Shown: positions 22,998-34,331, counted from the stretch's first letter. The stretch is 64,000 bases of DNA from Laccaria trichodermophora (GCA_018417955.1 JACTVC010000002.1:4278001-4342000), one strand, 5' to 3'. The notes: generated by a model not told the origin, from the letters alone. Program-made: numbers and translations.

Positions 22998-23960
22998 AAA
23001 TGGTTGTTGAAGAGATGGCACTGTAACACAAGGACCGCTCGTCCGTTTGACGCGTATGAGGGCTTCCCCGAAGCGCATTGACCGTGGCTTCAAAATGAGC
23101 CAAAGAACGAATGAAGCGACCGAAATCTCGCCGAGAACGGACGAAATATGTTCATCTTGGTCATACCAGACTGAACTAGGCGATGCGCCGCCAACAGGTG
23201 ACCGTTTGGCGAGTTCAGGGAGTCCAAAGGAAGGTGTGGATCAGGGCTTTCCAACGCAAAAAAGATGAGCGCGATCCGGGCGTCGGTCGGCGAGATATGA
23301 CATGAATAAGTCCTGTGTAAATGGTTGTTGGAGGGATGGTGCTATAACACGAGAACCGCTTGTCCGTTTGACGCGTATGAGGGCTTCCCAGAAGCGCATT
23401 GACCATGGCTTTAAAACAAACCAAAGAACGAAAGGAACGACGAACATCTCGCCGAGAATGGATGAAACATGCTCATCTTGGTCATACCAAGCTGAACTAG
23501 GCGAAGCGCCGCCAATAGGTGACCGATTGGCGAGTTCAGGGGGTCGAAAGAAAGGTGTAAATGAGGGCTTCCCAGCGCAAAAGAGACGAGAGCAATCGGG
23601 GCATCGGTTGGCGAGATATGACATGAACAAGTCACATGTAAGTGGTTGTTGGAGGGATGGTGCTGTAACACAGGAACCGCTCGTCCGTTTGACGCGTATG
23701 AGGGCTTCCCAAAAGCGCATTGACCGTGGCTTCAAAACGAGCCAAAGAACAAAAGGAACGACGAGGAACTCGCCGAGAACGGACGAGATATGTTCATTTT
23801 GGTCATGCCAGGCTGAAGTAGGTGAAGCGCAGCCAATACGCGACCGTTTGGCGAGTTCAGGGGGTCCAAAGAAAGGTATGAACGAGGGCCTCCCAGCGCA
23901 AAAGAGACGAGAGCAATCGGGGCGTCGGTTGGCGAGATATGAGGTGAATAAGTCCCATGT
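22998..23960. repeat. three exact-length 321-bp tandem units
   Basis: The phrase GTCCGTTTGACGCGTATGAG starts at 23,041, 23,362 and 23,683, giving a period of 321 bp twice. The array of 963 bp equals three units. Because 321 is divisible by three, long frames stay open on both strands (257 codons on minus, 249 on plus). Neither product looks like a known protein. Inside the retroelement interior. Confidence 0.85.
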
Positions 23961-24659
23961 TGATGTCCCATCAACCCCATCCAACCCAAAACCACTCCAA
24001 ACCCTTCTAACCATTCAGAAACCAAGAAGAGCCATTCCAGGGAGTTCATAGAGAAGTAAGGAGGATGAGAACACTCATTCCTCAAGCAAGAAAACAGCAA
24101 GGATTGGGAGAGAAGCATAGTAGGGCATAGCACATAATTTCCAGAGCAGCAGACTGAACTGGAGGGATGTCAATGAACATCTGGCTGTTCTTGAGAGGCC
24201 TAGATGCTAAAAGACAAGGGAGATGGTTGAGGAACAGGTGGAGTCTGAGAGACAGTGAAGCAGCGCAAAGCAGCAGGCGACACTGGTTGCAGGCGACCTC
24301 CTCACCAAGTCAATGGCCGCGTAGTCGCGAAATCCAGACATAGGTGAGAGGAACTCTCCTCACAGTAGACTTCAGGCCGCGTAGTCGCGAAATCCCAAAG
24401 CCCAGCTGCTCAGAGTCAGCGCAGCACCCCAATCGAACAAACCTCAACCTGCTGTGCAAGCACAAGCTAAAGTCAATGGTTCATCCAACTGAAGGATGGA
24501 TGAGCCCTTTCACATGAAGCAGTAAGCCCGCCGCGAAGAGCGCGAGCAGCAGCTACCATCCATGCTAAGGTTCCTCCTGTGATGAGCTGGCGCATTCCCA
24601 CAACTCTCCAGCTCTCCCTCTACCAAGAAATGCAGACTTCAACCATGCTTTGGTGAAGT

Positions 24660-24676
24660 CCGCGGTGCCCCCACCA
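24660..24676 (-). other. candidate tRNA primer binding site
   Basis: Reading the minus strand, one base after the 5' LTR comes TGGTGGGGGCACCGCGG. The leading TGG pairs with the CCA end of a tRNA, and the rest would pair with its acceptor stem. The same sequence follows the LTR of the second copy. The tRNA was not identified. Confidence 0.65.
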
Positions 24677-24677
24677 T

Positions 24678-24996
24678 TGTGAAGCGTTCACTCTGAACTT
24701 CTCGCATAGCTGAAGCCAAGAGGGAAGGAGGAGGCAAGAATGGGTGGATCTGGGATCAACACCCATGAGTGAGCAATGAGCAGTTACAAGATACTCAGCT
24801 GGCCCAACATGATTATGCATACTGTAGGAAGTACAGTTATACAAAGCACTACATGTAGTGCAAGAGGATGGCAAGACTGCTGACAAGGTGGTGGTTCAAG
24901 ACAAAAGATCAATATATTATGTAAGATATCCAAATCTAGCTATATACCACTGTTTGACTATGGCCTCTGGGCATTCCCTTCCAATCCTATATCACA
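24678..24996 (-). repeat. 5' LTR of the first retroelement copy
   Basis: Same length as 21,116-21,434, and I saw no differing base. It is followed by the second GTGCC target copy. In the element's sense this LTR carries the promoter. Confidence 0.92.
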
Positions 24997-25001
24997 GTGC
25001 C

Positions 25002-25920
25002 GTTTCAAGCAGCAGTGAGACATAAGGTCTTGAGGATTGCTGAGACAGCTGACAAGGCCCGTATGTTGCTTCTTGCCTCCTGAAACCCGCTATTGCGTGG
25101 AGACAGCGAACATCAGAGTGTTGAGCCATCGACAAAGTATGATAATGATCATACTTCTTGCCTATTTCTTACCTCGTAACGGATTTACTGTCATATGACC
25201 ATTGCCTGGTCACTCTAGCTTGTATTGCACAATGCAACATTGTAAGCCTCTCATTGAGAGCACATGCATGTGAGTAGGGGGATCATGTGATGTTGTCGTT
25301 TCAAACTCCGATAAGAAAGCTTCCTCGCACTTCTAACTGTTTTGCTGGTGAAGACTGGTGGTCAATATATATTCTAAGTACCCTTTCCATCCCAGGCGCG
25401 ACCATATCGACCATCAAGGTGCTTAATGAATGACATCCGTGCGTTGTTTTTGATTTTATTGCGTTGACGCTTCGATTGGCGGTTCTAGGTCTTCAAGGAA
25501 TACTTCAATATCCAAGTGAAGCCAGTGTTACGGAAAGTCACCCATCATTACACGGCTTTACACGGACGCAAAAGCTTTCGACGTAAATCGGGCATCCACA
25601 TCTTAGCTCTGATCCGAAATTCCATCAGAGCAATCTTGGAGAATTGAGGAACCAATCTTGAAAGATCTTGAACAAAATCAATTGGCAACTCAAGACTTAC
25701 TTGTTATTGGCTGGGCCTGTACCCAGTGCCAACCCTCACCATCTGGAATCTAGTTGACGATGTTGCAGCAAGCGCATATGATGGCTAATCCAGCGTCTAA
25801 GCTCCCGAATTCTCGACTTCGCTTATAAGTTGTATACAATCAACTTATCTTGGGAGAGTGTGGGAAATGATAAGACAAGGTGCAGATTTGGTGCAGATTC
25901 AAAAGTTGGATTCGGGGCTA
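25002..25920. other. non-coding stretch between two transposons
   Basis: About 920 bp without a recognisable gene on either strand. An 8-bp stem hairpin, AGTATGAT-AATG-ATCATACT, is at 25,136-25,155. The first part was the original 3' flank of the gene at 20,076-21,105. Confidence 0.45.
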
Positions 25921-26590
25921 CAGTTGCGGACAAGCAAAGTCATCTAAAAATATTAACTTTTTTTAAAAGCCCCGAAAATAGTCGGAATCGACGCAGATTC
26001 ACGAGAGCTTTCCAGCCATACCACTTTCATCAAATTCTATCGAGCCGATCCCTCAGAAATCGCCAAAATAAGGTTTTTCTGCCTCAAAATATTGGCGGAC
26101 CCTAAATTTCACCCAAAAATCATGAAAAATAGTGCAATCGACTCCTTTTGATGAAAGGGTTATGATCCCATAAAAATTAGCAACTTTTATCGATCCATTT
26201 CGGGTAAATAAATTCATTGATAGTTGCCAAAAATGGTAATTGATTAGTGATCAACCATATTTAGTCTCTGCTCGGACCCCTCCAGAGTCCCTGATCTGTG
26301 GTCAGTCTTCTTGTTAGAATTTCTGTGACTTTTTGTTAGATGGTACCTATCACTACCGAGAATTTTACCCCACAACTGACGAGATTTGAGTAGTTTTGGT
26401 CATCAAGGACCCTGAATTGAGGCAAAAAATTGGTCCAAAAATTTGGCGGACCCAATTTCTCGTGGGAAAAACTTCGGAGGTGTGTTTTTCGACGTATTTC
26501 AACAAGCTGGCCATGATCCCGAAGTTTGGTGCCATTTTATCCAGCCGTTCCCGTGCTACCAAATTAGATGACTTTGCTTGTCCGCAACTG
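25921..26590. mobile_element. MITE-like TIR element with TA target duplication (Tc1/mariner or pogo type)
   Basis: A perfect 27-bp terminal inverted repeat starts CAGTTGCGGACAAGCAAAGT at 25,921-25,947 and ends at 26,564-26,590. Both ends are flanked by TA (25,919-25,920 and 26,591-26,592). The CAGT start and TA target are typical of the Tc1/mariner/pogo superfamily. The 670-bp body is AT-rich and has no transposase frame, so it is non-autonomous. A partial direct repeat around TGGCGGACCC occurs near 26,091 and 26,443. It sits 166 bp before the start of the alpha/beta hydrolase gene and may contribute to its promoter. Confidence 0.87.
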
Positions 26591-26756
26591 TAATACCCAG
26601 ACCTCAGGGCCACAAAGATGTTGTAAATTAGACACGGCCAAGATGTTAAATATATGACCGAGGTCAAATTCCAATGTTCCATCAGCTTCTCCACCTGTCC
26701 TACCTTGCCGAAGCTCATATGTCTCTTCGTCTAACAGAGACCAGTACTCTTTAGCT

Positions 26757-28678
26757 ATGCCTGTCGTTGATCTCCACAGTCAAGATGACTTCGCATCTAT
26801 CTTCTACACAACAAACACCACCTTCAACAATGTTAGTGCGTTCGACCCAGAAAAACCCACTATCATCGTGCTACACCCACTGTTTCTGGATTCTACATGG
26901 TTAGATAACCAATTCTGTGACCCTCGCCTGTCCGGACGTTATAATGTCATCGCATTCGACATGAGAACATGTGGGAGGTCGCGATGCAGGTCAAGTGGAC
27001 GCCACGACAGCTGGGTTGACTCGGCCGATTTGGCATTTTGTTGTCAAGTAAGTCTGTGTTATCCTTCCATTTTTTTTTCTCAATGAGGTCAATTAGAAGC
27101 TTCATTTACCCCCTTGTCATATTCTGGCCTTCGAGAGTCTTTCCATCAACTGCGCCCTTCGATTCGCCGTGTTGTACGTCGCACTGATATCATGATGCTT
27201 ATCGGTTTAAAAAGTATCACTAGGTTTCCCGAAATGTGTTTGACTCTCACTCTTTGCAACGTTCCACCACCCTCTGAGTGAGCACACGAGGACAACGTGT
27301 TTAACGACAACGAATAACGGAATTTCAGACTTAGTTGGATCTCTGCAACACTGAAGGAGTTGATGCAGACCTGGTGCTTTGCTGAAGATTTGGAAACCTG
27401 TGAACTTGCCGGCATGGAGAGCGTCAATTTCCTTTTTGGACCGGTGAGGGAACATAAATATTCAGTGTTGTTGTCGGAATGAACCTGTCGGACAGGAATG
27501 TGATTCCGAACTACGAGACGAGGTAAGATTTGCTTCGCAGAAAGTTATCCAGCACAACATCTCATCATTTCAGCTCATTGCGTTTTGGCAAATGACCATC
27601 CCACCTCGTGAGAGACCCAGATTTGCGGAGACTGTTGGCGTTCTGATGAATGTGAGTACTTACTTATCTTTGTTCGCAACCGAAATTCAGGGTTAATCCA
27701 ACTTCGTACTAGCGTAGTCCAATGGGTCCCGAAATGTATGCATCAATCACGCAACCCACCCTGCTAGTCCATGTTCGTCATTTTTGACTTTCTTCAAAAT
27801 TAGCTTACGCGTTTCTGGCAGGGCGAGCGGAATGAAGTGTGCCCAAAACAGTATGCGGAGAGTCTTGCTTCCCAACTCACCGGTGTTGAGGATGGAGCGG
27901 TCCTTTATACGGTGAAGGGTATGCCACCCTAACACTTCCCTTCGAAAGTGTCGTCGATCACGCGTTTAGGTGCAGCTGGGCTGTTGTCTATCGTTCCTGG
28001 AAGCGCTTCCATTGTAAACCAAGTCATTGCAAAATTTCTGTCGCGATTTCCACGTCGCCGCTCAGACCTCGTGCCGCCTGCCCTTTCAGTAGAAGTACGG
28101 ATGACGGCGGCGCTCCAAAACCTTGCTAGAGTTTCCAGCAACGGAAGTATTGGGACCCGCGACCCTCTATCGTCCTTATCGTTCTCTTGTTTACCAAAGG
28201 ACATCGTCAAGGCCCAAGAAAAACTGATCACCCAATATGCTAGGAACCGTCACCAAGCATTTTCTCCCCTTGGACCTGACGGCAAGCCCTTACGGAAGTA
28301 CGCGAACCAACATCTCATCGACATTACCGGTTTTGACCTTGTCACAGATTTTCCGAAAGAAGAAAAGAACATTGGTTCCAAAGTGGGGAGAACGGATTGT
28401 CTGTCGCAAGTGAGGTCTTTCTCTGTGGTCTGCGAAAATTAATTTACTGATAGCAATACTTACATTCAGACACAACATTCTTACCCCTTGAGAAGAACAA
28501 GGCAGATCCTGAACGTTCCGAAAAGGTTCTCTCGATATCCCGAACGGAGCTGCTTGAAGGACAGGTGATCAGGCCTGTCTCAAACTCCAGCGCCGTCGAA
28601 AGGTACATCGTAAAGGGCTCGATGACTAAAGTCATTGGCAACACCCCGGCAATGCCACTTCACCGCCTTCTTGCGTAG
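26757..28678 (+). CDS. alpha/beta hydrolase of unknown substrate
   Basis: The start MPVVDLHSQDDFASIFYTTN precedes TIIVLHPLFLDSTWLDNQF and YNVIAFDMRTCGRS, the beta-strand and HPxxxDxxxW layout of alpha/beta hydrolases. The nucleophile-elbow exon reads LPPCHILAFESLSINCALRF, so an E-S-L-S elbow replaces the usual G-x-S-x-G. Later exons give PTLLVH and GERNEVCPKQYAESL, the acid-residue region. The C-terminal part (28,000-28,678) holds VNQVIAKFLSRFPRRRSD and ends TPAMPLHRLLA. Between 27,410 and 27,520 the reading frame joins only by an intron of 22 nt (27,444-27,465) or by a weak donor at 27,423, so a frameshift is possible. It converges on UXS1. Function undetermined. Confidence 0.68.
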
Positions 28679-28856
28679 GCAGACGATTTTCTACCCTGAA
28701 CACGCATCACCTGTTTTTTTGAACGTAACCTTATATTTCTTTATTCCCAAACTGTATCGAAACCACAACTTGTATATAGTCCGTCTATGAGTGTACAACA
28801 ACAGTGGATAGAGGTTTACCTGCAAAGTTCGATTTGTGATAGAAAAAAGTTCGACT

Positions 28857-30411
28857 CTAAAGACTGCCCTCGGCCATTTTTGCCTTGTAATACCTAACCA
28901 TCTCCTCCAAACCCATGCGGACAGTCCATTTCGGCTGCCAATCAAGGGTTTCCTTGGCTCTGGTGGTATCAGGCCTTCGCTTTTGAGGATCATCGGTGGG
29001 GATAGGCTTATAGACGATATCGACGCGCCTGGAGCGCTTGTCACCATCTTCGTCTTGCACCTTTTCGACAACGTCCCGAACAAGTTCAGCAAACTCGCCG
29101 ATGGTGAACTCATCTCCATTGCCAATGTTAACGGGCCGGGACTCGTCCGAGTTCATAAGCGCAATGAGACCATCAATGAGGTCATGAATGTATTGGAACG
29201 AGCGGGTTTGTTTGCCGTCGCCATAAACAGTCATGTCTTCGCCCTTCAAGGCCTGGACGATGAAGTTTGAAACAACACGACCATCGTACGGATTCACTGT
29301 ATTCGAGTAATTGTTGAGTATAATGAGACGAGATGAGAACAAAATTCACTTCTAGGACCGTATGTATTGAAGATACGGGCGACGCGAACATTGACGCCGT
29401 CTTGACGTTGGAATCCATAGGTCAGGGTTTCGGCAACGCGCTTCCCCTCATCATAACAGGCACGAGGCCCAATGGGATTGACGTGGCCCCAACTGCAGGG
29501 GAAGTCATAAATGTTTACCCTACGGGAAGAGAGAAGGGGCTTACTATTCCTCATTTTGGGGATGAACCTCAGGGTCGCCGTAGACCTCTGGGACACGGTT
29601 TACTGGCTGCACATTTGAGTCAGAAGGTTTTACACACCAGAAGTACTCGAAATGAGGAAGCGAGCTTTAGTGCGCTTCGCCAGTCCAAGCATGTTTAAAG
29701 TACCCATGAAGGACGTTTTGATCGTTTTGACCGCATTGAACTGATAGTGGGGCGGTGAAGCAGGGCATGCAAGATGATATATTTCTAATCTGAATTTCAG
29801 CCATAGAGAAAGAATTTGGAGACGTGGAAACCTACGATCACACTCAATCATAAAAGGTTCGACGACATCGTGGCGGACCAGCTCAAAGTTGGGATGTCCA
29901 ACCCAGTGGCTGACGGTCGTCTTAGAACCCGTGAAAAAATTGTCAATGACAGTGACTTCGTGCCCCAAGAGCATGAGACGATCCACAAGATGGGAACCAA
30001 CGAAGCCGGCACCTCCAGTCACCAAAATGCGTTTCCTCGCAGATGGGGGGAGAAGAGTAACAGGAGGGAATCGAGAGAGGGTGGTGTAAGAAATCGAGTT
30101 CGTGTCAGGATGAAAAATGGATTTTGACTGGTATGCTGAGTGTCCTTGAGTGAACACAGCATGATGAGTTGTTTCTTGAGCTTCATCATCATCAATATCT
30201 GCGGATTTCAAGGTAGAAACGGCATAGTGTGGCCGTAGGTACAACGAGCGAAGGATGTCGATCTTGACCTCGCTATCGAAGCCGAAGCGCTTGAAACCCA
30301 CAGAGGTGATTTCATTGCCACTTTTGTCAAGAGTCTTGATCTGAATATATAGGTCAGCAGAAAGAAAAAGGGGTACATTATAGTAGTACTTACGGGGAGA
30401 GCGCTGGCCAT
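28857..30411 (-). CDS. UXS1: UDP-glucuronate decarboxylase (UDP-xylose synthase)
   Basis: This enzyme oxidises and decarboxylates UDP-glucuronate to UDP-xylose, the donor for fungal xylosylated glycans and proteins. It is a short-chain dehydrogenase with [19 protein letters not shown] (NAD-binding GxxGxxG), [46 protein letters not shown] and the catalytic Tyr-Lys in [15 protein letters not shown]. Later come [10 protein letters not shown] and [18 protein letters not shown]. The start MASALP is followed by a 5' intron and [15 protein letters not shown]. No N-terminal membrane anchor is visible, unlike animal UXS1. It is head to head with ENP1 across 149 bp. Confidence 0.95.
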
Positions 30412-30560
30412 TGTAGTCGTGGCAGGGGAACAAGAGGAAGACAAGTCCCGTCAAGGGGTGTAGGCTTTTATGTGCGAGATAGTTAAGGAACACCAACAAA
30501 GTAATTATTGATTTAATTATCTGAAGGAGATTGCCGAAACATAATCTCCCCTCAACAACC
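30412..30560. promoter_or_regulatory. compact bidirectional promoter region UXS1/ENP1
   Basis: Only 149 bp separate the two start codons, so both promoters and 5' UTRs share this interval. No TATA box was identified. Confidence 0.5.
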
Positions 30561-32300
30561 ATGCCCTCAGTGAAAAAAAGTTCTTCTGGAAAATCAAGAC
30601 ACAATCCGCTCCTTGTCCAGCTAGACAAAGATGAAGTTGAGTCAAAGTATGGCCGTGTCTCTCAGCCAGGAAAGAGAAAAAAGTCAAGAAAAGAAAGCCT
30701 CAATCATGAAGACGTATCTGAGGAAAGTCCAATCATGGACATGTCACCGCTAAACAAACTTGACGCCTCTTTAGGTCATATTGGACCCCAAGACTTCAAG
30801 GAGGATATTCGAACTTGCACAAGATCAGCAGAATGAACTGCAATCTGACCAGGAAGAAGAGGTTACGGCGCATGATGAACAAATGGAAGGGTGGTCACGG
30901 CCCAGAAATAACGATAACAACAGTCATGATGAGGACGAGGAAACTGATGATGACCAACTCGATTTCGACATTTCGCCGAATGATGAACTAGCTGAGGAAG
31001 AGTTTGTGCGTTGTAATTGAACTGATGATCTAAAGTCTCATCATCCTCAATCCTCTGAGCTCAGGGCATAGATGCAGAAGACTTGGAGGCTCTGGACGTT
31101 ATGCTACCCTCTAATGTTAGCGAGCGGAAGACTTTAGCCGATCTGATATTTGCAAAATTGGATAGTGGCGAAATATCGACCACAGCCGCAATCCAAAAGG
31201 TACATCAAGGTGGGATTTCGCCTTGAAAAACAGAAACATGGACTAACCTTGCATTACAGACCGTAATGCGCCAGATCCTGCTCTTGGTCTCAATCCGCAA
31301 GTTGTAGAGGCGTATACCAAGTGAGCACCATTCTCCCCGAGCGGTGACGCGATTGACACTCCCAGGATTGGTTTTTTTCTTCAAAAGTATAGAGCGGGTG
31401 CTCTACCGAAACTTTTCAAAGTTATACCATCCCTCCCTGCTTGGGCGCGCATGCTGGCGCTTACACACCCTGAAAATTGGTCACCCCACGCTTGCCGCGC
31501 TGCAACGAAAATCTTCATTTCAAACATGAAACCTGCTCAAGCACAATTATTTTTGGGAGTTGTCCTGCTTGAAGCTATCAGGGAAGATATTCAACAAAAC
31601 AAAAAGCTCAACGTACACTACTACGCGGCACTAAAGAAATCGTTATACAAGCCAGGCGCGTTTTTCAAGGGGATAATCTTTCCATTGCTGGATGTTTGTG
31701 TTCTACCAAATGTCTAATAAACGTATCTCACGATGTGTATTTCCAGCAAGGGTGCACTCTCAAAGAAGCTACTATCATTGCCTCTATACTCGCTCGGACC
31801 AAAGTACCAGTTCTTCATGCCTCTGCAGCACTGCTTCGCATCGCTGAAATGGATTATTCCGGTTAGTCTCCTCCTCTTTCTGACAGATTCGATCTCAATA
31901 CCACCGCAGGACCAAATTCATTGTTTATCCGTGTCCTAATTGACAAAAAGCTTGAATTGCCCTACAAAGTTGTGGACGCCCTTGTGTTCCACTTCATCCG
32001 CCTTTCAAACTCGTACAAGGCCGCAAGTCGAGGCGATTCAGAAAAGCTACCAGTCCTGTGGCACCAAAGTCTGCTTGTTTTCACACAAAGGTATACATTT
32101 ATTATTCCTTCCTTACTGCTGAGTTTACACTCCCCAGATACGCGTCGGATCTAACTCCAGATCAAAAGGATGCACTCCTCGATGTCATCCGCGCTACGCC
32201 GCACCCACAGATCAGCGCCGAAATCAGAAGGGAGCTGGTGAATTCTGTGGAAAGGGGTGCACCAAGGACCGATGTGGATAAGGATGTAGATATGTCATGA
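30561..32300 (+). CDS. ENP1: bystin / ENP1, 40S ribosome biogenesis factor
   Basis: ENP1 (bystin) acts in the 90S and pre-40S particles, needed for 18S rRNA processing and 40S export. The basic start [16 protein letters not shown] is followed by an acidic region (about 30,840-31,000). The bystin domain begins at [20 protein letters not shown] and holds [83 protein letters not shown] and [20 protein letters not shown]. The C-terminus DVDKDVDMS ends at 32,300. Exons join by short introns. RPL3 follows 153 bp downstream on the same strand. Confidence 0.95.
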
Positions 32301-32453
32301 CGTCATTGTAATTTGCATTATATCAGTAATTTCGGAGTTTTAAATACAATTTAAAACTGTACAGCTCGGCAAGCCACATCGGATGTTGCCGACAGTGGAA
32401 ATTTAGACTAACATCTCGTCGACGTTCTGCTCAACAACTTCAAGATCTTCAAG

Positions 32454-33948
32454 ATGAGGTGAGTGCCTCTGTCCATCGTCTCCGTCTGTCTTCACCCTCA
32501 GCGTTGTCACTGTAGTCATCGTAAGGTTCGCTTCTACCCCTCTTTCTCATCGTTTTCAATATTTAATCTTATGTCCTTGTAGTATGAAGCACCCCGACAC
32601 GGCTCTCTCGGTTTCCTTCCAAGGAAACGTGCTGCTCGTCACCGTGGAAAGGTCAAGTCTTTCCCAAAGGTACCTCTTGCCTTATATTGTTGGAGCAGAG
32701 TTGATCATATTTGTCAGGATGATCCCAAGAAACCTGTGCACTTAACTGCCGTTATGGGTTACAAGGCTGGTATGACCCACGTAGTTCGCGATCTTGACCG
32801 ACCTGGCTCTAGTAAGCCTTGACCTGTCTGTTTATCTGTGACCGTGCCTCACCTTGCATCCATCAGAAATGCACAAGCGCGAGGTTGTCGAGGCCGTGAC
32901 TGTCATTGAAACTCCCCCGATGATTGTTGTCGGTCTTGTTGGATACGTCGAGACACCCCGTGGCCTTCGCACACTTACTACCGTTTGGGCGTCACATCTT
33001 TCTGACGAAATTAAACGCCGCTTCTACAAGAACTGGTATCGCTCGAAGAAAAAGGCTTTCACCCGCTACGCCAAGAAGCACGCCGAGGATGGGGGCAAGT
33101 CCGTCGCTCGCGAACTCGAACGTATCCGCAAATATTGCACTGTTGTTCGTGTCCTCGCTCACACTCAGATCCGGAAGACTGGTCTCAGCCAGAAGAAGGC
33201 GCACTTGATGGAGATTCAGCTGAACGGCGGTTCCATTGCCGATAAGGTTGAGTTCGGTCAGGCTCTCTTCGAGAAACCAGTAGAGGTTTCGACGGTCTTC
33301 GAGCAGGATGAGTGTGTGGACGTTATTGCTGTCACCAAGGGTCATGGATTCGAGGGTGTTACCCACCGTTGGGGAACGAAGAAGCTTCCTCGTAAGACCC
33401 ACAAAGGGCTTCGCAAAGTTGCTTGTATCGGAGCTTGGCATCCTTCTAAGGTCATGTTCTCAGTCGCCCGTGCTGGTCAAAGTGCGTGCGGTAATATTTC
33501 TCGCATTCTCATAATCTAATATTTTCCTTCTGTCAGATGGTTATCATCACCGCACTGAGCTCAACAAGAAAATTTACCGCATTGGCTCTGGCACGGATGA
33601 GGCTAATGCGTCAACTGAGTCTGACATCACCAACAAGTCCATCACTCCTATGGGTGGCTTCCCTCATTATGGTATTGTCAAGAACGACTTCCTCATGCTC
33701 AAGGGTTCGATTCCTGGGACTAAGAAGCGTGTGATCACCATCCGCAAGTCGCTGATGGTGCACACATCTCGTCGGGACTTGGAGAAAGTGCAACTAAAAT
33801 TCATCGACACATCGTCTAAGTTCGGGGTGAGCAGCTGTTTTTTTGTGTTGTATTACGCAATTATGAATCAACCGGAATTTAGCACGGTTCCTTCCAAACG
33901 TTCGAAGAAAAGGCTGCATTCCTTGGAACGCTCAAAGCCCGGGCTTGA
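32454..33948 (+). CDS. RPL3: 60S ribosomal protein L3 (uL3)
   Basis: This core large-subunit protein lies near the peptidyl transferase centre. Splicing ATG-AG | T-CAT-CGT-AAG | TAT-GAA gives [20 protein letters not shown], the universal N-terminus, with the first two introns only a few codons apart. The body includes [39 protein letters not shown] and the W-finger region [20 protein letters not shown]. The histidine methylated in yeast Rpl3 lies in the same loop. It ends [15 protein letters not shown]. About 388 residues, the family length. Six or more introns are present, usual for highly expressed ribosomal genes. Confidence 0.97.
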
Positions 33949-34331
33949 TCGTCTTTATCTTGTCGTTTTGTTGTATTTTGACATCACCCATATTGCACAC
34001 TTTTACGCTAGTTTTGAGTACCCCACATGACATGAATAAATATGCAAAGACGTACTGCTTGTGTTGGATCTTTCATGTTGCCTTCCGAAAGAGTCGTGTG
34101 AATTTTCTGCTGGGTTGAGTTTGTGCCAGTGAAAAACTTTGTGGTTATTATTTGATATTGACAGGTTATTGCCCACCAGCACGAACAGCAGCCAGCATTC
34201 AAATCCACTGCCCGTGTCCGCGTCTTGAGGCGTTCCCCTTGGTCCTGGTTTTGTGCAGGCTGTATGTAATAATCCTCTTTGTTTTCTCTCGTCCTAACTG
34301 CCACTCTGCAGGATGACTGCACGGCCCATTG
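33949..34331. other. intergenic between RPL3 and the PPR gene
   Basis: About 380 bp on which both neighbours read plus. It should hold the RPL3 3' UTR and the promoter of the next gene. A short open piece at 34,165-34,265 is not convincing. Confidence 0.45.

Larger units (their letters stand above)
21116..24996 (-). mobile_element. complete non-autonomous LTR retroelement (no gag or pol)
   Basis: Two 319-bp direct repeats (21,116-21,434 and 24,678-24,996) begin TGTGA and end TCACA and look identical by eye. The element is flanked by a perfect 5-bp target duplication, GTGCC (21,111-21,115 and 24,997-25,001). A primer-binding-site candidate and a polypurine tract next to the two LTRs fix the sense strand as minus. 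The 3.2-kb interior shows no capsid, protease, reverse transcriptase, RNase H or integrase motifs; it is made of tandem-repeat arrays. This fits the large retrotransposon derivative (LARD/TRIM-like) class, which is moved by proteins of an autonomous relative elsewhere. Identical LTRs imply a recent insertion. A second copy starts at 61,983. Confidence 0.92.

Noticed and set aside
23241..24051. Two long frames on opposite strands in the retroelement
   Set aside because: Both arise from a tandem unit whose length is a multiple of three. No gag, pol or other domain is seen, so neither is listed as a gene.
24620..24886. 88-codon frame recurring in each LTR
   Set aside because: It lies mainly in the LTR, is present in each copy only because the LTR is repeated, and matches no known protein.
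34165..34270. Short coding-like piece between RPL3 and the PPR gene
   Set aside because: A 30-residue frame preceded by an AG but with no start or partner exon; may be leader or chance.
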